Assembly: GCA_934096075.1 (NCBI GenBank)
Contig: CAKOLN010000002.1
Span: forward strand, 1 to 64,000
Length of the DNA stretch: 64,000 nucleotides
Direction of reading: 5' to 3'
Source: an uncultured Bacilli bacterium
GTDB lineage: Bacteria > Bacillota_I > Bacilli_A > RF39 > UBA660
Shown here: positions 17,036-25,752 of the stretch, one piece after another
Layout of the letters: every line of letters starts with the position of its first letter
How positions within the stretch are numbered: the stretch's first letter is position 1
The notes under the pieces: generated by a model
Databases searched by the model: none
Seen by the model: only the letters and a program-made list of their open reading frames with translations
What the model was told of the DNA's origin: nothing
Made by a program: the position numbers and the translations under genes

Positions 17036-17517
17036 TATTTATCCTTTTTTGTAGTTGCTTTCTTAGTCGTTGTTTTCTTTGCTGTTGCTGTTTTACTTTT
17101 TGCTTTAGGACTAACTTTAACTACTACTTTAGAACTTTCTGTAACCCCATTCATCAACTTCTTATATTTTTCTTCTAAAGCCTCTTCTTTTTTCTTACAT
17201 TTTTCTTCAGTTTCAGCTAATATTTTCTTCTTTTCCTCTAAAGCTTCCTTTTTAATAGTGTTTTCCAATTTCTTACAATTTTCTTTAACATTTGTAAAAT
17301 ATTGATCTATAGCTTCTTGTGCATCTGCAAATATATTATTTAATTTTAATGAAGCTTCAGCAATTGAACCCGATTCTTTAATTTTGACTTTTTTATTTTC
17401 TAACTCTTTAGTTACTTTTTCTAACTCTGTTTCAAGTTCTTTTATTCTTTTAGCTTGCTCAAGCATTATTTCTAGTAACTCTTTTCGTTTTATTTTCTTT
17501 AAATCTTTCTTATCCAT
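17035..17517 (-). CDS. Cytoplasmic coiled-coil protein heading the pilus operon
   Basis: The product is 160 residues from the ATG at 17517, chosen because AAGGGGG lies just upstream. It starts MDKKDLKKIKRKELLEIM, continues as a heptad-rich Lys/Glu coiled coil to about residue 120, and ends in a KTATAKKTTTKKATTKK tail. Similar small coiled-coil proteins are common beside Firmicutes pilus and sortase loci; their role is not known. It is the first gene after the promoter at 17578-17605. Confidence 0.7.
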   Translation of the reverse strand: MDKKDLKKIKRKELLEIMLEQAKRIKELETELEKVTKELENKKVKIKESGSIAEASLKLNNIFADAQEAIDQYFTNVKENCKKLENTIKKEALEEKKKILAETEEKCKKKEEALEEKYKKLMNGVTESSKVVVKVSPKAKSKTATAKKTTTKKATTKKDK

Positions 17518-17577
17518 AAATCCCCCTTGAATAAAATTGAATTCAAAATAAATCTCAATCATTTTTTGTAAGTCTAT

Positions 17578-17605
17578 ATATTATCACAATTTTTAATTTT
17601 GTCAA
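17578..17605 (-). promoter_or_regulatory. Sigma-A type promoter of the pilus operon
   Basis: TTGACA at -35, a 16-base spacer and TATAAT-like TAATAT at -10, read on the minus strand, about 60 bases before the first gene. Confidence 0.8.
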
Positions 17606-17655
17606 TTAAAATTTGCCTGTTAATACCATTTTATGTGAAAAAATTAATAAATTTC

Positions 17656-18780
17656 TTATTTTAAAAGAGTATTTATTAATTTAGTTATTTTATTTACAGA
17701 ATTGTTTTTTTCATGTTTTTTTAATTTGCATTTTAATTTATTTAGTAAGTTTTCATTAGATAATAATAAATTTACTTCTTTTACAAGCTTATCTGGATTT
17801 TTAGCAATTGTGCCATATCCACTTAACTTTACAAATAGTGCATTATATATTTCTTGTCCTCCGTTACCTGGAATTAAAATCATAGGTTTTTCCATTTCAA
17901 TACATTCGGTTATACTTATTCCACCAGGCTTAGTTATAACAAAGTCACTTATATTTAATAAATTGTTTACTTCATTAGAAAAGCCCAAAACTTTTACATT
18001 TTTATAGCTATTTAGTTCTATAAAATTTTCACATTTAATTTTTAATTTATCATTTTTTCCACATACAAAAATTATATTAGCATCAAATTCATTTTTTACT
18101 AATCTTTTAAAATAACTATAAGAAAAATCACTTCCTATGGAACCACCTGCGAAGAAAAGTATTGTCTTTTTGCCATTGTTTACTTTATACTTATTTTTGA
18201 TTAAATCTTTATTTAAAACATTTGAAAATTCAAAGGATAAAGGTATTCCATAAGGATATATTTTATCTTTACTTATACCCTTTTTAATTAAGGAATCTTT
18301 TACTAAATTATTACTAACTATCAAAGCATCTATATTATTGATGTCTTTTTCCCATAATTCATGAGATACGTAATCTGTAATTATACTTATTAATTTAGAA
18401 TTTATTAGTTTTTTATCTTTATACTGTGATGACATAGTTATACCAAAAAAATGTGTACATAAAATTATGTCTGGATTAAAATTAACTATTTCTTCTTTTA
18501 ATTTTTTATTGTTAAGTATGCTTTTAGTAATTGGTTTATATGGTAAAGTAGTTACTTTGTGGTTAAAAAATTTGTATAATGTATTAAATATTAAATTTCC
18601 TTTGTGTTTAAAATTTGATTCAAATAGATTTTTACTTATTTTACCTAGAATATTATCATAATCAAGTATATCTATTATTTTAACATTATAATCATTTTTT
18701 AAGCTTTCATATAGGTAATTTGCTACTGTTTTATGTCCCGAACCATAAGTAGCATAAATAATTAATATTTTTTTATTCAT
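17656..18780 (-). CDS. Processive diacylglycerol glycosyltransferase (MGDG synthase/UgtP-like)
   Basis: The product is 374 residues. It opens with ILIIYATYGSGHKTVANYL, the N-terminal signature of MGDG synthase and UgtP-type GT28 enzymes. The acceptor-side pattern NPDIILCTHFF follows. The nucleotide-binding half has FAGGSIGSDFSY and KPGGISITECIEMEKPMILI, ending GNGGQEIYNA. Such enzymes transfer glucose or galactose to diacylglycerol to make membrane glycolipids or the lipoteichoic acid anchor. The ATG at 18780 is preferred over upstream GTGs because AAAGAGTGG precedes it. Confidence 0.88.
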   Translation of the reverse strand: MNKKILIIYATYGSGHKTVANYLYESLKNDYNVKIIDILDYDNILGKISKNLFESNFKHKGNLIFNTLYKFFNHKVTTLPYKPITKSILNNKKLKEEIVNFNPDIILCTHFFGITMSSQYKDKKLINSKLISIITDYVSHELWEKDINNIDALIVSNNLVKDSLIKKGISKDKIYPYGIPLSFEFSNVLNKDLIKNKYKVNNGKKTILFFAGGSIGSDFSYSYFKRLVKNEFDANIIFVCGKNDKLKIKCENFIELNSYKNVKVLGFSNEVNNLLNISDFVITKPGGISITECIEMEKPMILIPGNGGQEIYNALFVKLSGYGTIAKNPDKLVKEVNLLLSNENLLNKLKCKLKKHEKNNSVNKITKLINTLLK

Positions 18781-18849
18781 AAGCACCACTCTTTAAATTA
18801 TATTCATTTACATAATTTATACGAATTTAATTAGAAAAAGTTGGTTAAT

Positions 18850-19272
18850 TATTCCAATTATTTTCTAATTTCGATTATGTCTGTTTTTTTAAGTAACCAG
18901 TCAATAATGAAGAGTTATCATCATATTCTTTAAAATTATTTAATACTTGTTTTTCATCATAGTTAGCATAACAATATTTAAAAAAATGCTTGCATGAATT
19001 ATAAGCACCTATATCAACCATTTCTACGCAATTACACTTTTGTTCCTTTCTAGCTTTCCAATTCTTATATTTTTTCAGTTAGAATATTGGATCATATCTA
19101 ATACTTAGATTATCTATTCCTATAATATCAGATAGTTTTTTTACTACATTTATAATTTCAGTTTTATTTTATTTAACATAGGTATTGGATTTTTAGTACA
19201 AAATAATATTAAATCTACATCATTAAAATAAATTCTACTCACTAAATCTTGGTTAAATGGATTTCTTACATC
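18850..19272 (-). pseudogene. DUF1848 protein remnant
   Basis: Conceptual translation on the minus strand gives DVRNPFNQDLVSR and LILFCTKNPIPML, then after a frameshift LSDIIGIDNLSIRYDPIF, then after a stop and a deletion MVDIGAYNSCKHFFKYCYAN and LNNFKEYDDNSSLLTG. These are the ordered landmarks of DUF1848 (vRNPFN, FWTKNP, RYDPI, DIGAYnsCkhxCxYCYAN, PLL-G). The N-terminal part and at least two internal segments are missing, and several stops interrupt it. It starts directly against the pspC-like stop codon. This explains the otherwise gene-free interval 18781-19273. Confidence 0.85.
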
Positions 19273-19273
19273 A

Positions 19274-19489
19274 TTATCTTACTCTTTTATTTGATTTTAT
19301 TACTTCACTTTTAGTAGGCATGATTAAAGCTATTAAAAAATATAATAAAATTCCTGTTCCGAAACAAAAAACTAATATTAACCAAATAATTCTTACTAAA
19401 GTCACATCAACATCAAAATATAATGCAAGTCCAGCACACACTCCACATATCTTTTTTCCTTCTTCTACTCTATATAACTTCTTTTTCAT
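19274..19489 (-). CDS. PspC-domain membrane protein
   Basis: The product is 71 residues and matches PspC: LYRVEEGKKICGVCAGLALYF, then DVDVTLVRIIWLIL and a membrane segment ending ALIMP. PspC-like proteins are linked to envelope stress. AAGGAGG precedes the ATG. It overlaps neither neighbour and lies 9 bases after the YbaK-like gene. Confidence 0.93.
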   Translation of the reverse strand: MKKKLYRVEEGKKICGVCAGLALYFDVDVTLVRIIWLILVFCFGTGILLYFLIALIMPTKSEVIKSNKRVR

Positions 19490-19498
19490 AAGTCCTCC

Positions 19499-19987
19499 TT
19501 ATATTTCAATTATATTTACTTCATTACCATGTTCTTTTATTATATTAATTAAATCTTTCGTTTTTAACCACACTGTAGCATCATTCTTAAGTGGGTGTAC
19601 TCCAATAATGCCTTTTCCTTCTAGAAAATAATTATCAATATATACACTAACTTTTCTATCATTATCATTTAGTATACCAAGTAATGAAACTGATCCTGCG
19701 GTTAATCCTAATATTTCTTTTAAGTCATTTTCTCTGGCAAAACTCAGGTGTCTTGTATCATATTTATTTTTAAATTCTTTTATATCAATTTTCTTATCAC
19801 TTTTTACACTTATTAAATAATATTTGCTTTTTTTATCATCAGTTAGAAAAACATTTTTAGCATCACTTTTAGGATACTTTAAATTAATATTTTTTAATTC
19901 ATTCATATTAAACACTGGTTTATGTTCTTCTATTAAATACCATATGTTTTTACTTTTTATAAATTCATAAATATTTTCTTTTGTCAT
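19499..19987 (-). CDS. YbaK/ProX-type aminoacyl-tRNA deacylase
   Basis: The product is 162 residues. The YbaK/EbsC fold is visible: EEHKPVFNMNEL, AKNVFLTDDKKSKYYLIS, LSFARENDLKEILGLTAGSVSLLG and IIGVHPLKNDATVWLK. The pattern is that of ProXp-ala/PrdX, which clears Ala mischarged on tRNA-Pro. No ribosome binding site is present; a TATAAT box lies six bases before the ATG, so the mRNA is probably leaderless. Confidence 0.9.
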   Translation of the reverse strand: MTKENIYEFIKSKNIWYLIEEHKPVFNMNELKNINLKYPKSDAKNVFLTDDKKSKYYLISVKSDKKIDIKEFKNKYDTRHLSFARENDLKEILGLTAGSVSLLGILNDNDRKVSVYIDNYFLEGKGIIGVHPLKNDATVWLKTKDLINIIKEHGNEVNIIEI

Positions 19988-19993
19988 GTCAAA

Positions 19994-19999
19994 ATTATA
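19994..19999 (-). promoter_or_regulatory. -10 box predicting a leaderless transcript
   Basis: TATAAT, then TTTGAC, then the ATG at 19987 on the minus strand. The expected start of transcription coincides with the A of the start codon. The -35 (TTTATT at 17 bases) is weak. Confidence 0.55.
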
Positions 20000-20011
20000 T
20001 CACTGTTTAAT

Positions 20012-20044
20012 ATAAAAATAAAGAGTACCCGTTGAGATACTCTT
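20012..20044 (-). terminator. Intrinsic terminator of the bacteriocin cluster
   Basis: AAGAGTA and TACTCTT pair around a ten-base loop on the minus strand and are followed by TATTTTTA, just after the second peptide gene. Confidence 0.7.
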
Positions 20045-20049
20045 CAATC

Positions 20050-20202
20050 TTAAATTTGACATATTTTATTAGTAGCATATCTTATTATATAAGATCCAAC
20101 TCTTCTACCAATATCATAAATGGAAGTAATTCCTCTTACAACTGCAGATAGAAACGATGCACTAACGCCACCTGTTATTTCTTTAAGTTCGTTTTCTTTC
20201 AT
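20050..20202 (-). CDS. Double-glycine leader bacteriocin-like peptide, 50 residues
   Basis: The ATG at 20202 follows AAGGAGGAAAT, which rules out the longer reading from 20235. The leader MKENELKEITGG is a classic double-glycine leader. The core of 38 residues (VSASFLSAVVRGITS... ending NKICQI) is cationic and amphipathic, and holds a GxxxG motif (GRRVG) and SxxxS/AxxxA-like spacing. Together with the 43-residue peptide upstream it looks like a two-peptide class IIb bacteriocin. The C39 exporter just upstream would cut after GG. Confidence 0.82.
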   Translation of the reverse strand: MKENELKEITGGVSASFLSAVVRGITSIYDIGRRVGSYIIRYATNKICQI

Positions 20203-20222
20203 ATTTCCTCCTTCTTTATTTT

Positions 20223-20354
20223 TTATTGTCCACATTTCATTGGATTAATTATGCCATCTAGTAGGCCTAAAATAAATGTTACTGCACTTCCTATTAATGA
20301 CCAAACACCCCATGATACACCACCATAGATTTCTTTCAATTCTGTATTATTCAT
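20223..20354 (-). CDS. Double-glycine leader bacteriocin-like peptide, 43 residues
   Basis: This gene is too short for routine ORF calling. The leader is MNNTELKEIYGG and the core of 31 residues runs VSWGVWSLIGSAVTF to INPMKCGQ, hydrophobic with several glycines. AAAGGAG lies just upstream of the ATG, which overlaps the last 8 bases of the exporter gene. The leader is clearly related to that of the peptide encoded 21 bases downstream (LKEI-x-GG). No immunity gene was recognised beside the pair. Confidence 0.82.
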   Translation of the reverse strand: MNNTELKEIYGGVSWGVWSLIGSAVTFILGLLDGIINPMKCGQ

Positions 20355-22392
20355 TTTTACTCCTTTCTTCTAGATTAAATTTTTCTAAAAATAATTCTTG
20401 AATTTCTTTTTTATGAGTTACATATATTAATGTATTATTATTGAAATATTTATTAATATTACTAATTATTTTCTTTTCTATATCAATATCTACTTCACTT
20501 AATGCTTCATCTATAATTATGTAATTACTTTTTTTTAATAAAGCTCTAGCAAGAATTATTCTCTGTCTTTCTCCTCCACTTAAATTAAATCCACCTTCTT
20601 CAATTAAAAAATCATCATTAGTTCTAACACACTTTAATTCACAAATGTCTATTATATTTTCATAATCTTTATCACTTATATTTCTTCCAAGAACTATATT
20701 ATTTTTAAAAGTATCTGTAAATATTTTTTCATTTTGTCCAATATATACAAAAGAATTATTAATTACATTATTTGGTAAATCTTTGTAATCACAATTATTA
20801 ATTGTAATACTACCTTTGTAATTGCTTAAATATTTAAGTAATATTTTAACAAGAGTTGATTTTCCACTTCCACTTTTACCACTTAAAAGAATTTTATTAC
20901 CAAACTTAATATTTAAATCAACATTACTTAGAACGTCTTTATCGCTATAAGAATAGTTTAAATTCTTTATTATAATATCACCATCAATCATCTCATTTGT
21001 ATTATCATTATCTTTAATACTAAATAAATTATTTATCTTTTCTAAGTTTCTTAAATTATATTTTATTGAAACGTCTTTATCTAAAATTTCTTTAATTAAA
21101 CCTATAAAGTAACTTACTATCATATATATAAATATTAGATCACTTATATTTATTTTAAATTCCAATACATTAAACATACCTATTGTTAAAAATATAATTA
21201 TTCCTATATCATTTATAATATTTTTTAAAGTTTGTTGACAATTAAGGTTATAACTTAAACTTTTATTTATATTACACATTTTTAAATAAGAGTTATTTAA
21301 TTTATTTAATACAATATCTTTTATATTAAGATTTTTAATACTTTCTAGGCCTTCAATATTTTCAATTAATCCATTGTTATAAAAACCTTTATTTTCTTGG
21401 AACAACCTAATCTTGAGATCTATACTGTTTCTAAATAATTTAACTATTAAATAATATAAACTTATTATTAAAATACTTATTAAAGTTAATTTATAATTAA
21501 AGAATAACATAATAAGAAATGAAATAATAATTAATAGAAGATTTAAAGAAGTATTTAATATAATATCTGACAATATTTCTCTTAAACTATCTAAGTCATT
21601 AATTCTACTTATAATTTCTCCAGTAGTTTTATTTTTGTGAAATGAATACGGAAGGTTAAAAATTTTTCTAAGGACTTTATTATTAATAAAAATTTCCAAA
21701 TTATAATTTGTTCTTATAATTAATTTATTTCTGAAATAGCTGAATATATTTTTTATTAATATAAATAAACTAAAGACATAAAATAAATTAATAAAATATT
21801 TTTTATCTAAATTATTACTAGAAATAATAATTTTATAATAATATGTATTTAATAAACTAAATATAAATGTTATTAAAGAAGATATGAAAAGCAATAATAA
21901 TGTTTTTTTGTCTTTTAAAATATTAACTAGTATTTCTTTTAAAAGTTTATTACTAACTTCTTCTTTAGGTAATTCTTTATTTTTTTTGAAGAATATTAAG
22001 GTACCTAAATAAATTTCTTTAAATTCGTTTAAGTTAGTTTTTATAAAACCAATACTTGGATCCATATAAAGAATATTATTTCTTTTTATATCAATTTTAT
22101 AAATAACTACAAAGTGAAACATATTATTCTTTTTAACATGCGCTATAACTGGAAAATCAGATATATAGTTTTTTAAATTATTGAGAGTAACTTTTTTACC
22201 ATATGCATTAAATCCAATTTCTTTAACACCCATAATTATGTCATAGGCATTTGTTCCATATTTAGTTGTATTAATAATTTGTTTAATAGTTTCCATATTT
22301 ATATAGCCACCATAAAACCTAATAATAGATGAAACACATGCAGCAGCGCAATCATTTTTATCTTCATTTAACACTACAAGTTTATTAGTCAT
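20347..22392 (-). CDS. Peptidase-containing ABC exporter for double-glycine peptides
   Basis: The product is 681 residues. The N-terminal C39 peptidase has Cys15 (NDCAAAC), His93 (MFHFVVIY) and Asp111 (YMDPSIG). A six-helix transmembrane domain spans about residues 155-440. The ATPase has Walker A GKSGSGKST, signature LSGGERQR, Walker B YIIIDEALSE and the H-loop YVTHKKE. The enzyme cuts leaders after GG and exports the core. Position 9, six before the Cys, is Asn rather than the usual oxyanion-hole Gln. It heads the operon with the two peptides downstream. No LcnD-like accessory protein is present. Confidence 0.92.
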   Translation of the reverse strand: MTNKLVVLNEDKNDCAAACVSSIIRFYGGYINMETIKQIINTTKYGTNAYDIIMGVKEIGFNAYGKKVTLNNLKNYISDFPVIAHVKKNNMFHFVVIYKIDIKRNNILYMDPSIGFIKTNLNEFKEIYLGTLIFFKKNKELPKEEVSNKLLKEILVNILKDKKTLLLLFISSLITFIFSLLNTYYYKIIISSNNLDKKYFINLFYVFSLFILIKNIFSYFRNKLIIRTNYNLEIFINNKVLRKIFNLPYSFHKNKTTGEIISRINDLDSLREILSDIILNTSLNLLLIIISFLIMLFFNYKLTLISILIISLYYLIVKLFRNSIDLKIRLFQENKGFYNNGLIENIEGLESIKNLNIKDIVLNKLNNSYLKMCNINKSLSYNLNCQQTLKNIINDIGIIIFLTIGMFNVLEFKINISDLIFIYMIVSYFIGLIKEILDKDVSIKYNLRNLEKINNLFSIKDNDNTNEMIDGDIIIKNLNYSYSDKDVLSNVDLNIKFGNKILLSGKSGSGKSTLVKILLKYLSNYKGSITINNCDYKDLPNNVINNSFVYIGQNEKIFTDTFKNNIVLGRNISDKDYENIIDICELKCVRTNDDFLIEEGGFNLSGGERQRIILARALLKKSNYIIIDEALSEVDIDIEKKIISNINKYFNNNTLIYVTHKKEIQELFLEKFNLEERSKNE

Positions 22393-22588
22393 TTTTATCC
22401 CTCCTATATGCTTTATAAGACATAATAGTGGTATTCTCTTTTATTTTTTTATTTTACACGAAATTTTACGCATACTTTTTGTCTAATTTTTATCAATATT
22501 AATTTTTGTATTGTAAAGTTATTTTGGAGTATATTTTATAAAAAAGTGGTGAAAATATAAAAATAGAATACTTTTTTTATATAAACAC

Positions 22589-22617
22589 TTGAAAAATACA
22601 AAAAAATATTGTATACT
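22589..22617 (+). promoter_or_regulatory. Promoter of tRNA-Arg
   Basis: TTGAAA, a 17-base spacer and TATACT, ending 20 bases before the tRNA. The rest of 22393-22588 shows no gene; it is AT-rich and must hold the exporter promoter, which I could not place. Confidence 0.7.
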
Positions 22618-22636
22618 TTAGTAGTTCTTACGAGTT

Positions 22637-22713
<77 letters not shown>

Positions 22714-22724
22714 TTAAAAAAATT

Positions 22725-22750
22725 AACTCTAGCAAATCTAGAGTTTTTTT
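22725..22750. terminator. Bidirectional terminator after tRNA-Arg and the gerM-like gene
   Basis: AACTCTAG and CTAGAGTT pair around a five-base loop, with T7 on the plus strand and AATTTTTTT on the minus strand. Confidence 0.85.
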
Positions 22751-23684
22751 ATTTGAAAGTTAGTATTTCTTTATCATCCACATAAAATACAACTTCACTT
22801 ACATCATCATAGTTATCAATAACACTTTTTCCAATTGTATATACTACTTCTTCTAATATATTATTATTATAAATACTATCAAATATTTTATCATTAAATG
22901 TTAGATTCATAACATTTTTTTCTTTTTCATATTTTTTTAACTTAGCATCATTATTTAAATAACTGCTTAAATTACTTTGGTAAAGTATACTACTTTTCAA
23001 TTCATTAACTATTACCGTGACTTTTTCTTCTTTTGAATTACTTACTTTAGTAACAGGTACATAATAATTCATGTCATCATTACTTGCATTGTAATAAACC
23101 GTTGTTTTTGTAAGGCCATAAAAATTATTTATATCATAATTTTTATTTATACCATAACTTCTATCTAAAACTTCAGGTAACAATTTATTAGAGTTTGGTA
23201 ATCTTTCAAGAAGTTTTCCTTCAACATTAATAACTACTTTTTTTATATTTTCTTCACCAGTTAAAGTATATATTATTGCTTCAATCATTTTTTCTTCAAG
23301 TATACTACTTACACTTAATATATCTTTAGAAAAATCTACTGTCACCTTATCCTCTTCTATTTTTAATGATAAGATTTTAGTTCCACTAGGGATAATTGCT
23401 TTGAAATTTTTAGGAACCTTATTTGTAGAAGTACTATCATTTGTAATAATACTTAATTTTTCTATTAATTTTTCTTCTAGTCCTTTATTATCTACATGAG
23501 AATCAATTTCGCTTACATAACTATTATTATCAAGTAAATAAACCTTAACTAAATTTTCTTCATCTACATAATTAATACTTCTATTAACTTTTACATTCTT
23601 AGTAGGAAATACATATAAAATTCCTATAACAAATAAGGCACTTGTAGTTATTAAAATTTTTCTTAAACCCATCTTTTTTAACAT
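22749..23684 (-). CDS. gerM: GerM-domain protein (sporulation/germination)
   Basis: The product is 311 residues. It has an N-terminal membrane segment (KILITTSALFVIGILYVFP) and two GerM domains: the first with VKVYLLDNNSYVSEI and EEKMIEAIIYTLTG, the second with TTVYYNASNDDMNYYVPVTK ending DVSEVVFYVDDKEI. In B. subtilis GerM is needed for assembly of the SpoIIIA/SpoIIQ channel. Unlike B. subtilis GerM it has no lipobox. I use ATG at 23684 because AGGTGA lies at normal distance; the in-frame GTG at 23696 overlaps that site. It lies next to gerE and spoIIIAH genes. Confidence 0.85.
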   Translation of the reverse strand: MLKKMGLRKILITTSALFVIGILYVFPTKNVKVNRSINYVDEENLVKVYLLDNNSYVSEIDSHVDNKGLEEKLIEKLSIITNDSTSTNKVPKNFKAIIPSGTKILSLKIEEDKVTVDFSKDILSVSSILEEKMIEAIIYTLTGEENIKKVVINVEGKLLERLPNSNKLLPEVLDRSYGINKNYDINNFYGLTKTTVYYNASNDDMNYYVPVTKVSNSKEEKVTVIVNELKSSILYQSNLSSYLNNDAKLKKYEKEKNVMNLTFNDKIFDSIYNNNILEEVVYTIGKSVIDNYDDVSEVVFYVDDKEILTFK

Positions 23685-23737
23685 AGATATCTTCACCTAA
23701 AAAATAATATGTTATAAATTTAAAAAAATGACTAAAC

Positions 23738-23953
23738 TTAGTCATCTTCTAAATCAAGTTCACCCATTTTAAGCAATTCAACAACAGCTTGAGTTCTTCC
23801 CTTAACTTCTAATTTTTGCATAGCATTAGATATATGATTTCTAACTGTTTTTTCACTGATGCCTAACTCTTCTGCAATATCTAAAGTACTATAATTTTTT
23901 ATTAAAAGTAAGAAAACCTCTTTTTCTCTTTCGGTTAATATACTTTTATTCAT
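23738..23953 (-). CDS. gerE: GerE, LuxR-type late sporulation regulator
   Basis: The product is 71 residues, a lone LuxR-type HTH: LTEREKEVFLLLIKNYSTLD, then ISEKTVRNHISNAMQKLEVKGRTQAVVELL. The size and lack of a receiver domain fit GerE, which controls coat genes in the mother cell. AAGGTGG precedes the ATG at 23953; an upstream GTG is less likely. It sits between the gerM-like and spoIIIAH-like genes, supporting a sporulation role. Confidence 0.85.
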   Translation of the reverse strand: MNKSILTEREKEVFLLLIKNYSTLDIAEELGISEKTVRNHISNAMQKLEVKGRTQAVVELLKMGELDLEDD

Positions 23954-24017
23954 AAACACCACCTTAACATATTTCTTACTAATTTATTTTATGTATGTTT
24001 ATGAAATAAGTGATTTA

Positions 24018-24506
24018 TTATTCGAATTGAATGGTTATATACATTTTTTCTTTGTATTCTTCTTGTAGACTTCTCATAATACTATTTGCTAAGGATGCAT
24101 CATGTTCTTTTGAATTAATTACTACCTTAATATTATCATTATTAATTTCAATGTAGCTTTTAATTCCAAATTTATCTAATATTTTCGTTTCAAGTTCACT
24201 TTCTTTAGTAACATTCAAATTTAAAACTTTCAATTCTTCAAAAGCTTTATTTTTTTCATCAGTAGTTGATTCAGCATCAGTAAGTACCTTTTCTAATTTA
24301 TCTATTTCTAAACTTACTTGTTCATCTCTATTGGCACGCATTGCGATTAAAGAATCATTTTCTGAAACTGTCACTTCCACTTCTTTTTCTTTTTCTTCTC
24401 CTTTAACATTAGTTTTTAATAATTCATTAGGCATAGTAACATAGTATACTCCTAGAACTAAAACTAAACTTAAAAGTGTTAAAAACCACATACTTTGTTT
24501 ATTCAT
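24018..24506 (-). CDS. spoIIIAH: SpoIIIAH-like sporulation channel protein
   Basis: The product is 162 residues. One membrane segment (MWFLTLLSLVLVLGVYYVTMP) is followed by a coiled region DEQVSLEIDKLEKVLTDAES and the ring-building domain ELETKILDKFGIKSYIEIN then VVINSKEHDAS. This is the SpoIIIAH pattern, whose extracellular domain pairs with SpoIIQ between mother cell and forespore. The rest of the spoIIIA operon is not beside it. AGGAGGG precedes the ATG. Confidence 0.88.
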   Translation of the reverse strand: MNKQSMWFLTLLSLVLVLGVYYVTMPNELLKTNVKGEEKEKEVEVTVSENDSLIAMRANRDEQVSLEIDKLEKVLTDAESTTDEKNKAFEELKVLNLNVTKESELETKILDKFGIKSYIEINNDNIKVVINSKEHDASLANSIMRSLQEEYKEKMYITIQFE

Positions 24507-24547
24507 CTTATAACCCTCCTAGGAATATATATGACAAATAAACTAAT

Positions 24548-25690
24548 TTATTCTAATTTTAATTTATTATTATTACTTATTTGAAAAAATTCTACTAACC
24601 CATAAATATTTTTATTAAATTCATGTGAATAATACATTTCTTTTATTTGTTCTAAATCTACATTTTTGCTTATTTTAGTTATTCCATTATTCGTAATATT
24701 CACGAAATATAAAGTATAATCATTATTTATTTTTCTAATTATAAATCCCTTTGTATTTAAGATTTCATCATTATTTTTTAAGAAAGCTGTTATGTTTATT
24801 ACTAAATTTTGTGTCATTACAAACTCACCAGTAGTACCCGTCACACTTTTAATATTTTTCTTTATTTTATCTAATTTGTCTAAGGCATTTTCGTATTTTC
24901 CTAATAATGTTTCATCTTCTTCAGTTTCTTCATCTAAATCTAAATTTTCTAATTCTTCTTCATCATAATCTTCATATTCATCTTCAAGTGATTTAGAACC
25001 AAAATCCACAAAATAATCATCTAAATCTTCAAATTTATATACCTCACCAAATAATATTTTTTCTCCACAATATAAAGAATCTAATTTACTCATAACACCT
25101 ATTTTTTTACAATTATTAATATAATCTTTATTATCTTGAAAATTTAATCTACATTTTCTTGCATTTTCAAGTGGTATGTTAAAAAAGTCAGAAAAATCTT
25201 TATCTAATTCAGTATCATAATTTTTATTAATTTGTTTATGAGTTTTGTCATATTTAATAATATTATATTTATATTCGTAATAAAAGCCTTCATCATTTAC
25301 TCTTTCTGTTCCAACTTTCCATTTAGTTTCATTCCTTAAAAATTCAATTTCAATACATATTACTTTACTAATAGTTTTTTCATCACTTACCATAAGAGTA
25401 ACTTTATAGTTATCTTTTTTTTGAATTGTGAATCCAATTATTTTTCCACTATCCATATTTTCTACATAATCAATATTTAAAATTATGTCATTCATTGTAA
25501 ATGGATAAGCATTTTCATAGTTTTTACCAACTTTAGAATATAATTCTTCACTTAGGTCGATTCTATAATGTGATTTTACTCCTTTAATTAATCTAAAATA
25601 ATGTTTTAATATTTCTTTAAAACTTGGATTATTTTTAATATTCATATCAATATTAGATAATATTTCTTTTGTTATTTTTTCTAATTCCAT
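24548..25690 (-). CDS. Unknown cytoplasmic protein, paralog of the upstream gene
   Basis: The product is 380 residues from the ATG at 25690, chosen for the GGGGG binding site. No signal peptide or membrane segment is present. It shares order and motifs with 25753-26904: NNPSFKEILKHYFRL, FYYEYKYNIIKYDK, a CKKIGVMSKLDSLYC stretch, FGEVYKFEDLDDYFVD, an acidic linker (EDEYEDYDEEELEN) and FVMTQNLVINITAFL. No family was recognised. The location beside the spoIIIAH gene may be accidental. Confidence 0.65.
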   Translation of the reverse strand: MELEKITKEILSNIDMNIKNNPSFKEILKHYFRLIKGVKSHYRIDLSEELYSKVGKNYENAYPFTMNDIILNIDYVENMDSGKIIGFTIQKKDNYKVTLMVSDEKTISKVICIEIEFLRNETKWKVGTERVNDEGFYYEYKYNIIKYDKTHKQINKNYDTELDKDFSDFFNIPLENARKCRLNFQDNKDYINNCKKIGVMSKLDSLYCGEKILFGEVYKFEDLDDYFVDFGSKSLEDEYEDYDEEELENLDLDEETEEDETLLGKYENALDKLDKIKKNIKSVTGTTGEFVMTQNLVINITAFLKNNDEILNTKGFIIRKINNDYTLYFVNITNNGITKISKNVDLEQIKEMYYSHEFNKNIYGLVEFFQISNNNKLKLE

Positions 25691-25752
25691 GATTACCCCC
25701 ATAAATATTAATTTTATTATAATATATTTTAATACCTTTTTACAATCTTTGG

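Noticed and set aside
22393..22588. Immunity gene upstream of the bacteriocin exporter
   Set aside because: No open frame with a ribosome site exists there; the stretch is AT-rich regulatory DNA.
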